Source: an uncultured Veillonella sp. | GTDB lineage: Bacteria; Bacillota; Negativicutes; Veillonellales; Veillonellaceae | Direction of reading: 5' to 3' | DNA length: 16,339 nucleotides | Assembly: GCA_900757715.1 (NCBI GenBank) | Contig: CAAEOZ010000135.1 | Location: 1 to 16,339 of the forward strand | Part shown: positions 1-7,140 of the stretch, in pieces | Position numbering within the stretch: position 1 is the stretch's first letter | Layout of the letters: each line of letters opens with the position of its first letter | The notes under the pieces: generated by a model | Databases searched by the model: none | What the model was told of the DNA's origin: nothing | Seen by the model: only the letters and a program-made list of their open reading frames with translations | Position numbers and translations under genes: made by a program

Positions 1-708
1 AAGGATTTCTTCAATGTGGCTTTCACCAAAGATTTGGTAATCCTTACCGTTATCTGGGCAATGGAAGTAAGAGTAGTTTTCCACTACACCAATAATAGGT
101 ACCTGCATTAAATCAGCCATTTTTACTGCTTTTTCAACAATCATGGATACCAAGTCTTGAGGAGAAGTAACGATGATAATACCATCCAATTTCAAAGATT
201 GGTATACAGTAATCGCTACGTCACCTGTTCCTGGTGGCATATCAACGAATAAATAGTCGATGTCTTTCCAAATAACATCTGTATAGAATTGCTTTACAAC
301 ATTGCCTAGAATAGGACCACGCCATAAAACAGGATCAGTATCATTTTCCAAAAGAAGGTTAACAGACATAACGTCAATACCACCTTTGGATTTTACAGGA
401 TACATACCGATTTCGTCGGCATACGCTTTTTCCTTGATACCAAACATCTTAGGAATGGAAGGACCCGTAATATCCGCATCGAGGATACCGACTTTGTAAC
501 CTTTACGCGCCATTGTAATGGCCATCAAGCTAGTAACGGAGGATTTACCTACGCCGCCTTTACCAGATACTACGCCGATTACATGTTTAACAGAACTAAG
601 CTCGTGTAATTGAGCTGTAAGATCTTGAGGTTGTTGAGGCGCGCCACCACCGCAACCAGAAGATTGAGATGGGCATCCGCCACAATCACTGCTGCTACCG
701 CAACCCAT
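1..708 (-). CDS. mrp: Mrp/NBP35 (ApbC) family Fe-S cluster carrier ATPase, C-terminus cut off by window edge
   Basis: P-loop ATPase of the MinD/Mrp family, known to bind a bridging 4Fe-4S cluster as a dimer and hand it to apo-proteins in the cytoplasm. Only the first 236 residues are present. A cysteine-rich N-terminal tail (C3, C9, C12, C19) resembles the ferredoxin-like tail of NBP35-type members. The deviant Walker A GKGGVGKS is at 49-56, the DADITGP switch at 77-83, and FVDMPPGTGD (Walker B region) at 154-163. Near the edge, YFHCPDNGK carries C217 but has Asn220 where most relatives have the second Cys of a C-x-x-C cluster motif. The ATG at 708 is preceded by AGTAGGTG at suitable spacing. 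A candidate promoter lies at 795-824. Family call is very firm; the cofactor state is uncertain because of N220. Confidence 0.93.
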   Translation of the reverse strand, partial: MGCGSSSDCGGCPSQSSGCGGGAPQQPQDLTAQLHELSSVKHVIGVVSGKGGVGKSSVTSLMAITMARKGYKVGILDADITGPSIPKMFGIKEKAYADEIGMYPVKSKGGIDVMSVNLLLENDTDPVLWRGPILGNVVKQFYTDVIWKDIDYLFVDMPPGTGDVAITVYQSLKLDGIIIVTSPQDLVSMIVEKAVKMADLMQVPIIGVVENYSYFHCPDNGKDYQIFGESHIEEIL

Positions 709-727
709 AGTAAACACCTACTTTCTT

Positions 728-742
728 TGAGGCTATACCTCA
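728..742 (-). promoter_or_regulatory. Small hairpin in the mrp 5' leader
   Basis: Inverted repeat TGAGG-CTATA-CCTCA lies about 20 bases upstream of the mrp start and just before its ribosome binding site. The five-pair stem is short and could be chance; a role in translation is inference only. Confidence 0.2.
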
Positions 743-775
743 CATCTATATTAAATACTTTTTTATATGGTAAAC

Positions 776-824
776 ACAATGTATCTACGCTTACATTGTA
801 TCACGTTATATCAAAAATTATCAA
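776..824 (-). promoter_or_regulatory. Candidate mrp promoter with overlapping palindrome
   Basis: On the minus strand TTGATA (819-824) and TACAAT (795-800) are separated by 18 bases, a good sigma-70 type promoter reading toward mrp. A perfect inverted repeat, ACAATGTA (776-783) and TACATTGT (792-799) around an 8-base spacer, covers the -10 and the expected start point, the usual place for a repressor operator. It sits directly after the stop of the upstream aminotransferase gene, so mrp probably has its own transcript. The binding protein is unknown. Confidence 0.4.
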
Positions 825-828
825 TATA

Positions 829-2022
829 TTACTCGCCACAGAATTCTTTAGTTAAAGCACCTAGAATTTCCATGCCCTTTGTAATTTCTTCTACAGTTGG
901 TACCGTATAGCTCAAGCGGAACGCATGGCCTTCCCCTGCACCATCCGCTGCAAAGGCACCACATTTAATAATTCCTACATTGCGATCCATACAAGTTTCA
1001 AAAAATACATCACAATCTACATCCTCAGGCATCGTCATCCATGCAAACATACCACCTGTAGGTTGCGTTAATTTAACTTTAGAGCTGGCATACTTTTCAA
1101 AAGCGTTAAGTAATGCATCACACTTTGTTTTATATACTTTACGCACATTATCCAAATGTGCATCATAATCGATAGTATCAAGGACCTTAGCTACAACTTT
1201 TTGAGTAACCAACGGCATTTGCCCTGCCGTATTATTTTTCAATGCTTGGATAGCCTCAATTACCTTAGCTGGACCAAATAAAAAGCCTACACGCAAGCCC
1301 GCAGATAATGTCTTAGAATAAGAACCTGCATATAGAACGCGGTCTTCGGTATCAAAAGATTTAAATGTTGGGATATATTCGCCAGCAAAACGAATTTCAC
1401 CATATGGGTCATCTTCATAGATAAATAAATCATATTTAGATGCTATAGCGTAAATCTCCTTACGGCGTTCTAAAGGCATAGTAATGCCTGTTGGATTCTG
1501 AAAGTTAGGAATTAGATAAATATATTTACCTTTACCAGATTGAGCCGCTTTTTCTAACTCACTTGGAATCATACCGTGCTCATCAGTTTTAACACCTAAT
1601 GCTTTACCACCCATATTACGTACAGAATTGATAGCACTAGTGAAAGTAAATTCATCCATATAAACTTCATCGCCTGGTTCTAATACGGTAATCGGTACAA
1701 GACCTAGTAATTGACCCGCTCCATTAGAAATAATGAGACCTTGTCCGTTAGGATTCATCTTATGTGTATTTACAAGACGTTCCAACGTAAGTTCAGCAAG
1801 ATGCGCATCACCTTGCATAGGACCATATTGTAAAAGACTCATAGGGTTAGAGTGAACCACTTCATCAAAAGCCTTTTCGATGACCTCTACAGGAATTGCT
1901 TCTGGCGCAGGATTACCAATACCAAAGCTAATAAAGCCTTCCACACCTACACCACGTTCAAATACTTCACGAATAAAATTAGGACCTTTCAAAGTTACAC
2001 GTTCAGGAAGAGAAAAGCTCAT
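829..2022 (-). CDS. PLP-dependent aminotransferase, fold-type I (class I/II)
   Basis: A 397-residue, full-length cytoplasmic aminotransferase of the group that includes LysN/2-aminoadipate and aromatic or multi-substrate transaminases. Visible landmarks are FQNPTG at 174-179 (Asn176 contacts the cofactor ring oxygen), EDDPYGEIRF at 203-212 (Asp204 pairs with the pyridine nitrogen, Tyr207), SYSKTLSAGLRVG at 234-246 with Schiff-base Lys237, and HAFRLSY with Arg369 for the substrate carboxylate. There is no MocR-type DNA-binding domain in front. The ATG at 2022 has AGAGGCG upstream. The substrate cannot be fixed from sequence; nothing in the neighbours ties it to a pathway. It follows the VTT-family gene by 56 bases in the same direction without a visible terminator, so the two may be cotranscribed. 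Confidence 0.9.
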   Translation of the reverse strand: MSFSLPERVTLKGPNFIREVFERGVGVEGFISFGIGNPAPEAIPVEVIEKAFDEVVHSNPMSLLQYGPMQGDAHLAELTLERLVNTHKMNPNGQGLIISNGAGQLLGLVPITVLEPGDEVYMDEFTFTSAINSVRNMGGKALGVKTDEHGMIPSELEKAAQSGKGKYIYLIPNFQNPTGITMPLERRKEIYAIASKYDLFIYEDDPYGEIRFAGEYIPTFKSFDTEDRVLYAGSYSKTLSAGLRVGFLFGPAKVIEAIQALKNNTAGQMPLVTQKVVAKVLDTIDYDAHLDNVRKVYKTKCDALLNAFEKYASSKVKLTQPTGGMFAWMTMPEDVDCDVFFETCMDRNVGIIKCGAFAADGAGEGHAFRLSYTVPTVEEITKGMEILGALTKEFCGE

Positions 2023-2078
2023 ACTATCGCCTCTTTCATATATACTAAGTTGAAGATTTTGACTAAGATTAGAAATGG

Positions 2079-2816
2079 TTACGCATTAGGATCGTGTTCT
2101 TGCTCTGCGTTTTTCTTATCCATATAGCTCTTGTACACTTTCCATAGTATAAAGTACACTATGCCAGCAACAATAACGATAATACCTAAGCGTCCCATAT
2201 TTTCTTGGAAGTTTACAATATCTGTACCAATAGCCACTTCTAAAGCTGTAGATGGGAACTTACCGATTAAATTCGCTAAGATATAATCTCTCGGTTTAAT
2301 CTTACTAATGGCGCCTAATGCAGTGATGACACCAGACGGAAAATATGGTAAGGACCGGGCAAATAACATGACCACAAAACCATTTTTACCAGAGAAATCA
2401 TCTACTTTCATCAATACCGTACTCTTGGCAATCAACTTGTCCGCTGTATCACGCAAAAAGTAACGCATAATATAAAAGCTAATAACTACCCCAATTGTTT
2501 CTGCTAGCCAAGAAATAATGATGCCTGGCCACAAACCGAATACCAAACCATTTGCAGTTGAAATAAAAATGGATGGCAAGAATCCTACAGCATTAACGAA
2601 AATATCGAGGACCATACTCACCACCATGGCCATGGGACCAAAGCTTTGAATATACTCCGCTACCTCCTCCATAGAGCCACTCGTTGCCAAGTGCCACATG
2701 GTCGGATAAAACGTAGGATCTACTATATTTATGACAATTAATAAAACAATGAAACCAATGCCTGCTATTAACTGTACCCAACCTTCACCAGAAGGTTTTA
2801 AATTTCTTTTACTCAT
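2079..2816 (-). CDS. TVP38/TMEM64 (VTT/DedA-like) family integral membrane protein
   Basis: 245 residues with several hydrophobic segments: about 16-36, 72-115 (probably a re-entrant helix plus a membrane span) and 220-240. The segment FARSLPYFPSGVITALGAI, followed by a Gly-rich IGKFPSTALEVAIG stretch, is the hallmark of the VTT domain, with its conserved Arg and Pro in re-entrant loops. The family is linked to lipid scrambling or membrane homeostasis, and many bacterial members have no assigned substrate. The tail is charged and hydrophilic (KKNAEQEHDPNA). The ATG at 2816 is preceded by GAGGT. It is followed by the aminotransferase gene at a 56-base distance. The family is clear; the molecular role is not. 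Confidence 0.85.
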   Translation of the reverse strand: MSKRNLKPSGEGWVQLIAGIGFIVLLIVINIVDPTFYPTMWHLATSGSMEEVAEYIQSFGPMAMVVSMVLDIFVNAVGFLPSIFISTANGLVFGLWPGIIISWLAETIGVVISFYIMRYFLRDTADKLIAKSTVLMKVDDFSGKNGFVVMLFARSLPYFPSGVITALGAISKIKPRDYILANLIGKFPSTALEVAIGTDIVNFQENMGRLGIIVIVAGIVYFILWKVYKSYMDKKNAEQEHDPNA

Positions 2817-2938
2817 ATATACCTCGTATTAAAAAGACTAGCTTAATTATATCACGTATTCTATAGAAGAGTTATAACTAGTTACATTTCTTTAATTCTA
2901 ATCTGAATAGCAATTTTAATACTCTATTTATCTAATTT

Positions 2939-3004
2939 CTACCAGTTAAAACTATTGTTTTTAGAGCATAAACATTCTATTTCCTAAGGTACTACCAGTT
3001 AAAA
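2939..3004. repeat. Two 13-base direct repeats upstream of the thioesterase gene
   Basis: CTACCAGTTAAAA occurs at 2939-2951 and again at 2992-3004, 53 bases apart (about five helical turns), just upstream of the predicted thioesterase promoter. A perfect 10-base palindrome AGTTATAACT lies further left at 2870-2879. Paired, phased copies could be binding sites for a regulator; this is inference. The rest of the 2817-3090 gap is AT-rich with no gene visible. Confidence 0.35.
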
Positions 3005-3030
3005 AATATATAATTCCAATAGCATAATAA

Positions 3031-3060
3031 TTAACTTTAGATGTATAATACTAGTATAAT
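3031..3060 (+). promoter_or_regulatory. Candidate promoter of the thioesterase gene
   Basis: TTAACT (3031-3036) and TATAAT (3055-3060) with an 18-base spacer lie 30 bases before the start codon. A second TATAAT at 3044-3049 has no good -35 partner. Confidence 0.45.
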
Positions 3061-3090
3061 GAGAATATTCTTAATGAAAGAAGGTATAAT

Positions 3091-3483
3091 ATGGTATCAG
3101 CAGGTCAAACAGCTACAGCAACTGTTACAGTAACAGAATCTAATATTGCAAAAACTATGAAATCTGGTTCTTTAGAGGTCTTTGCTACACCAGCTATGTG
3201 TGCACTCATGGAGGAAGCTGCACAAGCTGCAGTACAGCCATATTTAGAGGACGGTGAAGGCACGGTAGGTATCACCCTCTCCATCACTCACGAAGCCCCT
3301 ACGCCTTTAGGCGCAACAGTAACAGCAAAAGCTACTGTAAGCGCTGTAGAAGGTCGTAAAATCACATTCGATATAGAAGCCTCTGATGGCATTGGTGTTA
3401 TCGGTCGCGGTACGCATGAACGATTTGTTATTAACAACGAAAAATTTATGGCTAAGGTGGCAAGTCGAGCCAATTCTAATTAA
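3091..3483 (+). CDS. FlK-like (fluoroacetyl-CoA thioesterase family) hotdog thioesterase
   Basis: A 130-residue single-domain hotdog protein. Thr33, Glu41 and His67 fall at the same spacing as the catalytic Thr42, Glu50 and His76 known for Streptomyces FlK (8 and 34 residues after the Thr). The contexts ATPAMCALMEEA, ITHEAPTPLG and IGRGTHERFVI are typical of the family. It should hydrolyse a small acyl-CoA in the cytoplasm; most bacterial relatives outside fluoroacetate producers have no proven substrate, so fluoroacetyl-CoA should not be assumed. It is a single-gene unit between its own promoter and the bidirectional terminator at 3537-3562. The ATG at 3091 has AGAAGG at good spacing. Confidence 0.85.
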   Translation: MVSAGQTATATVTVTESNIAKTMKSGSLEVFATPAMCALMEEAAQAAVQPYLEDGEGTVGITLSITHEAPTPLGATVTAKATVSAVEGRKITFDIEASDGIGVIGRGTHERFVINNEKFMAKVASRANSN

Positions 3484-3536
3484 CACTCTTCCCTACGCTT
3501 AGGGTTAACAACATTTTATAGAACTATATTATAAAA

Positions 3537-3562
3537 CGGCATCTATCATACGATAGATGCCG
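3537..3562. terminator. Bidirectional intrinsic terminator between convergent thioesterase and ilvE
   Basis: A perfect 11-base stem (3537-3547 with 3552-3562) closes the loop ATAC. On the minus strand it runs into GCCGTTTTAT, a good U-tract for ilvE. On the plus strand it runs into CTTCTTATTACTTTT, a weaker tract for the thioesterase. Confidence 0.8.
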
Positions 3563-3600
3563 CTTCTTATTACTTTTAAAATACTAAAACCAATAAAGGA

Positions 3601-4623
3601 TTAGCAAATTTTAACTACCCAGCCTTCAGGAGCTTCAATTTCACCATGTTGAATGCCAAGTAATGTGTCATATAATTTTTTAGTGATAGGACCCATATCA
3701 TCCATGCCAGCAGGAACATTAATAGTACCTTCTGGAGTATCGATTTGACCTACTGGAGAAATAACAGCCGCTGTACCACAAAGACCAATTTCAGCAAAAT
3801 CTTTTAATTCATCTTTATGAACAGGACGATGTTCTACAGTCATACCAAGGTAGTGTTCTGCTACATACATCAAAGAACGACGTGTAATGGATGGCAATAT
3901 ACTATCAGATTTAGGTGTAACTAATTTACCATCTTTAGTAATGAAGATGAAGTTAGCACCACCAGTTTCTTCTACATGTGTCCGAGTAGCCGCATCAAGA
4001 TACATATTTTCTGCATAGCCTTTGTTATGAGCATCAGTGATAGCATACAAACTCATAGCATAGTTCAAACCAGCTTTAATATTCCCAGTACCATGAGGAG
4101 CTGCACGATCAAAATCAGTGATACGAATTTTGATTGGTTTAGCACCACCTTTGAAGTAAGGGCCTACTGGTGTTGTAAACACACGGAATTCATATTCATC
4201 AGCAGGTTTTACACCGATAACGGAGTTTGTACCCATCATGTAAGGGCGAATATAAAGGCTTGCACCATGACCATATGGAGGAACAAAGTCTTTATTTGCT
4301 TTTACAACTTCTTTTACAGCTTCGAGGAAACGACCTTCAGGTAATGTAGGCATTACAAGGCGTTCACAGGATTGATTCAAACGTTCTGCATTCAAATCTG
4401 GACGGAAGCATACGATGTGACCATCTTTTGTGTAGTATGCTTTCAACCCTTCAAAGACAGTTTGAGCGTATTGGAATACTCCAGCACATTCATTAAGGAC
4501 AACGTTAGCATCAGTAATTAAACCACCTTCGTCCCATTTACCATCTTTATATGTAGTCAAATAACGGTATTCGGTTTCTACATAACCAAAACCGAGATTA
4601 TCCCAATCGATATTCTTGCTCAT
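3601..4623 (-). CDS. ilvE: Branched-chain amino acid aminotransferase (class IV)
   Basis: Transfers the amino group between glutamate and the 2-oxo acids of valine, leucine and isoleucine, the last biosynthetic step or the first breakdown step. The 340 residues match the usual length of the type II IlvE group. Landmarks are QTVFEGLKAYY at 54-64, RPYMMGTNSVIGV at 126-138, GTGNIKAGLNYA at 178-189 with PLP-binding Lys183, and VEETGGANFIF at 217-227. I place the start at 4623 because the strong GGAGG lies 8 bases upstream of it, and inside the alternative reading that begins at 4638. No T-box leader was seen. The gene is a single unit between the promoter at 4658-4686 and the terminator at 3537-3562, and is divergent from the FAH-family gene. 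Confidence 0.93.
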   Translation of the reverse strand: MSKNIDWDNLGFGYVETEYRYLTTYKDGKWDEGGLITDANVVLNECAGVFQYAQTVFEGLKAYYTKDGHIVCFRPDLNAERLNQSCERLVMPTLPEGRFLEAVKEVVKANKDFVPPYGHGASLYIRPYMMGTNSVIGVKPADEYEFRVFTTPVGPYFKGGAKPIKIRITDFDRAAPHGTGNIKAGLNYAMSLYAITDAHNKGYAENMYLDAATRTHVEETGGANFIFITKDGKLVTPKSDSILPSITRRSLMYVAEHYLGMTVEHRPVHKDELKDFAEIGLCGTAAVISPVGQIDTPEGTINVPAGMDDMGPITKKLYDTLLGIQHGEIEAPEGWVVKIC

Positions 4624-4657
4624 AACAATAACCTCCATTTATATTGATATACACTTA

Positions 4658-4686
4658 ATCTTATCACTATCATCTTGTATTTTCAA
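4658..4686 (-). promoter_or_regulatory. Candidate ilvE promoter
   Basis: On the minus strand TTGAAA (4681-4686) and TAAGAT (4658-4663) are 17 bases apart, 35 bases before the ilvE start. The short leader leaves no room for a T-box or attenuator. Confidence 0.45.
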
Positions 4687-4797
4687 TAGATTCTATAGAG
4701 ATGATAAATTATATATACAGATATAGTATCTATTAAGATATATCATCTATACATAGGTAACATATTAATAGATATGTATATTATCAAATAGGCCACC

Positions 4798-4844
4798 AGC
4801 TATACTATCGTTGAATATAAAAATTGTTTATTTACAGTATAGCT
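4798..4844. promoter_or_regulatory. Inverted repeat in the ilvE / FAH-family divergent region
   Basis: AGCTATACT (4798-4806) and AGTATAGCT (4836-4844) form 9-base arms around a 29-base centre; the flanking GGCCACC and GCCGCC extend the match imperfectly. The right arm begins next to TTTACA (4831-4836), a possible -35 of the plus-strand gene. A second, looser pair (GATGATA 4700-4706, TATCATC 4741-4747) lies nearer ilvE. The rest of 4624-4910 is AT-rich with no gene. It may be an operator or a hairpin; the function is unknown. Confidence 0.35.
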
Positions 4845-4910
4845 GCCGCCCTATTTATATTATAATAATTTCAGATATACATTATCCTATTTTACTAGGA
4901 GGTCCCTATT

Positions 4911-5573
4911 ATGAGCGAAAATAAACATTTTTTAATTCCTAATCCAAAAAGTATCATTTGTATCGGCCTTAACTACGCTGATCATATTGCTGAAACTAGT
5001 CTAGCTACACATGATTTTCCAGAAATCTTTATGAAAACATCAAATGCTCTTGCAGGTAATCATGATACAATTACCATTGAAGACGAAACTTTCCATTACG
5101 ATTATGAAGGAGAATTAGTTATCATCATCGGTAAATCTGGTAAAAACATATCTTCTGAAAAGGCAATGGAACATATCTTAGGTTATACCATTGGCAATGA
5201 CGTATCTGCCCGTACATTACAATTTAGAGGCTCTCAATGGATCCTTGGCAAATCCTTAGATAATTTTGCTCCGATTGGTCCTAATATTGTATCTCCTGAT
5301 GATTTTGACTTTGAAAGTGCTACTATTACGACAACAGTAAATGGTGAAGTTCGTCAACAAGCAAAGCTAGAACAAATGATTTTTAAGCCTTATAACATTA
5401 TTGCCTTCTTATCAACATATATGACACTCCAAGAAGGTGACATTATCTTTACAGGTACACCTAGTGGTGTAGTATTAGGTAAAAATGAAAGTAAGTATTC
5501 TTGGTTAAAACCAGGAGATATTGTTACAGTTGCCATAAGCGGTATTGGTACCTTAGAAAACAAATTTATTTAA
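4911..5573 (+). CDS. Fumarylacetoacetate hydrolase (FAH) family protein
   Basis: A 220-residue single-domain FAH-fold enzyme, the size of the FAHD1/YcgM group that cleaves acylpyruvates or decarboxylates oxaloacetate with Mg or Mn. Opening motif IGLNYADHIAE at 18-28 carries the catalytic His/Glu region. DYEGELVIIIG at 64-74 supplies metal ligands Glu66 and Glu68, and GNDVSAR at 95-101 supplies Asp97. GKSLDNFAPIGP (113-124) and TGTPSGV (181-187) are further family signatures. The ATG at 4911 has a strong AGGAGG. It is monocistronic, ending at the terminator 5663-5714. The exact substrate is not readable; no aromatic-degradation genes accompany it, which favours a housekeeping oxaloacetate or acylpyruvate role. 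Confidence 0.88.
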   Translation: MSENKHFLIPNPKSIICIGLNYADHIAETSLATHDFPEIFMKTSNALAGNHDTITIEDETFHYDYEGELVIIIGKSGKNISSEKAMEHILGYTIGNDVSARTLQFRGSQWILGKSLDNFAPIGPNIVSPDDFDFESATITTTVNGEVRQQAKLEQMIFKPYNIIAFLSTYMTLQEGDIIFTGTPSGVVLGKNESKYSWLKPGDIVTVAISGIGTLENKFI

Positions 5574-5662
5574 AATAAGTACATTGTTAAAGCATTGTAT
5601 TTGCTCGTATTCTAATTATTACGATATCTATTTACATTACAACTAAATATATCTAAACACAA

Positions 5663-5714
5663 AAAAGAGATTACTTCTATGTATGTCTAACTATACATAG
5701 AAGTAATCTCTTTT
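5663..5714. terminator. Long bidirectional terminator between convergent FAH-family gene and ogt
   Basis: A perfect 22-base stem (5663-5684 with 5693-5714) encloses the 8-base loop GTCTAACT. The stem ends in A-run and T-run, giving a U-tract in both directions (TTTTATTATT on plus, TTTTTTGTG on minus). The stem is unusually long for an intrinsic terminator. Confidence 0.85.
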
Positions 5715-5746
5715 ATTATTATCTATATTTTATATTTACTATTACT

Positions 5747-6244
5747 TTATTTATGCTCCAACTCTAGGTCTAGCATATATTTCTTACGTTCAATGCCCCC
5801 TGCATATCCAGTTAACTTACCATTACTACCAATAACACGGTGACAAGGAACGATGATAGAAATTGGATTGTGCCCTACAGCACCCCCTACGGCTTGAGCA
5901 GACATCTTTTCTTTACCTTGCTTTGTAGCAATCTTTTTACCAATATCTCCATAGGTCGTAGTCTCCCCATATGGAATTGTCTGTAAGATAGACCATACAG
6001 ACTTGCGGAACTCTGTGCCCTCTAACTCAATTGGTGGTGTAACAAAAGGTTTTCTACCAGAGAAATATTGATCTAACCACATAATAGTCACTTCAAAAGG
6101 GCCTGTTTTTTGTTCTATATAATCTGCATCATCATATGTAGGTGCGTGACTTTCATCAACAAAAAACAAATCTGTTAAGTATGATAATGTACCAAGCATA
6201 ATCATAGTTCCTAATGGACTTTCATAGGTATATTTATAATTCAT
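5747..6244 (-). CDS. ogt: Methylated-DNA--protein-cysteine S-methyltransferase
   Basis: Suicide DNA-repair protein that moves the alkyl group from O6-alkylguanine to its own cysteine. The 165 residues comprise an N-terminal ribonuclease-like domain (about 1-75) and a C-terminal DNA-binding domain. The active site IVPCHRVIG at 131-139 has acceptor Cys134. TIPYGETTTYGDI at 89-101 and TGYAGG at 145-150 are conserved. The motif SAQAVGGAVGHNP has Gln117 where human AGT has the 'arginine finger' Arg128; I believe this Gln is common among Firmicute Ogt proteins. The ATG at 6244 follows AGAAGGAGA. It lies 102 bases after the macrodomain gene in the same direction and is probably cotranscribed with it, ending at 5663-5714. 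Confidence 0.93.
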   Translation of the reverse strand: MNYKYTYESPLGTMIMLGTLSYLTDLFFVDESHAPTYDDADYIEQKTGPFEVTIMWLDQYFSGRKPFVTPPIELEGTEFRKSVWSILQTIPYGETTTYGDIGKKIATKQGKEKMSAQAVGGAVGHNPISIIVPCHRVIGSNGKLTGYAGGIERKKYMLDLELEHK

Positions 6245-6261
6245 AGTACATTATCTCCTTC

Positions 6262-6342
6262 TTAAACTAACAAATCATTCATAACCTTTTGTATGTCTTT
6301 ATTAAATGATACAGCATTTTTATGAATTTCAAAAGGAGTCTT
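6262..6342 (-). pseudogene. Possible remnant peptide between the macrodomain gene and ogt
   Basis: Directly after a stop codon, one minus-strand frame reads 26 codons with a protein-like composition (begins KTPFEIHKNAVSF, ends QKVMNDLLV) and its own stop at 6262-6264. There is no ATG with a ribosome binding site at its head. It could be the tail of a lost gene, but a chance open stretch of this length is also plausible. Confidence 0.15.
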
Positions 6343-6346
6343 TTAT

Positions 6347-7126
6347 TTATCCCAATAGTTTGTTATAGATGTCATAATCTATATTCTTAAAAACATTAAA
6401 TACCACTTGTATTTTACTATTTGTTTCTTTTAAATAGGTTCTCACCGTATCGATAGCAATTTGTGCGGCCGCTTCATTCGGAAATCTAAACTCACCGGTA
6501 GAGATACAACAGAATGCAATAGAGTGTAAGTTATAAGCATTAGCCAACTCTAAGCAGGAGCGATAGCAAGAGGCTAATTCATTTCGCTCTTTATCTGTTA
6601 CCTCTTCGTAAATAATAGGTCCAACAGTGTGAAGTACATGTTTTGCCGGTAAATTATACCCATAGGTCATACGAGCCACACCGGTCTTTTCAGGCATATC
6701 TAAATACTCTATCATTCTTGCACATTCCATACGAAGCTCAATACCAGCAAAAGTATGGATAGCATTATCGATACATTTATGGTTAGGCGCAAAGCATCCA
6801 AGCAATTGATTGTTGGCTGCATTAACAATGGCGTCAACAGCTAGTCGAGTAATATCACCTTGCCATAAAAAGATTTGAGGCTCTCGCTCTTCCATATCAT
6901 GAATTGTGACGATGCCCTTTTCATGGGCTAATGTATTTAAATATTCATCCTCTACCTTCATCCATTCAGCGGGCATGGCTCCTGCAGGACGAATATTACA
7001 TAGTGCTCTAAATAGAGTAAAATGTTCTTCTTCGCTCACAGGAATTTCTAAATGTTCGTTATTTATCTCTTTGTATTCTGCTACTAAGCCTTCAAGTAAA
7101 TAGCGTAACCGTTCTTGCTGTGTCAT
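6347..7126 (-). CDS. Zinc-type macrodomain protein-ADP-ribose hydrolase
   Basis: Removes ADP-ribose from modified proteins or binds related metabolites. An N-terminal helical region (about 1-80) precedes a macrodomain (about 84-259), the arrangement of the zinc-dependent macrodomains of Firmicutes and Actinobacteria. Visible are WQGDITRLAVDAIVNAANN at 88-106, then GCFAPNHKCIDNAIH at 110-124 with the C-x4-H-x-C zinc-type cluster (C111, H116, C118), HTVGPI at 166-171, and the ribose loop CCISTGEFRFPNEAAA at 206-221. The ATG at 7126 has AAGGAG. In staphylococci and streptococci such genes sit beside SirTM, GcvH-L and a lipoate ligase; none of these is present here, where the partner is ogt. A palindrome lies at its predicted transcription start. 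Confidence 0.92.
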   Translation of the reverse strand: MTQQERLRYLLEGLVAEYKEINNEHLEIPVSEEEHFTLFRALCNIRPAGAMPAEWMKVEDEYLNTLAHEKGIVTIHDMEEREPQIFLWQGDITRLAVDAIVNAANNQLLGCFAPNHKCIDNAIHTFAGIELRMECARMIEYLDMPEKTGVARMTYGYNLPAKHVLHTVGPIIYEEVTDKERNELASCYRSCLELANAYNLHSIAFCCISTGEFRFPNEAAAQIAIDTVRTYLKETNSKIQVVFNVFKNIDYDIYNKLLG

Positions 7127-7140
7127 ATGTAACTCCTTTT

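Noticed and set aside
302..499. Plus-strand open frame inside the mrp gene
   Set aside because: It lies wholly opposite a conserved ATPase domain and has no family features; it is a shadow frame.
3105..3473. Minus-strand open frames opposite the thioesterase gene
   Set aside because: They mirror the codons of the clearly homologous plus-strand gene and have no ribosome sites.
4624..4910. Possible T-box or other riboswitch upstream of ilvE
   Set aside because: No T-box consensus, specifier stem or antiterminator was seen, and the likely promoter leaves only a short leader.
5663..5714. Long perfect inverted repeat as an insertion-sequence or MITE relic
   Set aside because: Its place between convergent genes and the A/T runs at both ends make a bidirectional terminator the simpler reading; no target duplication was seen.
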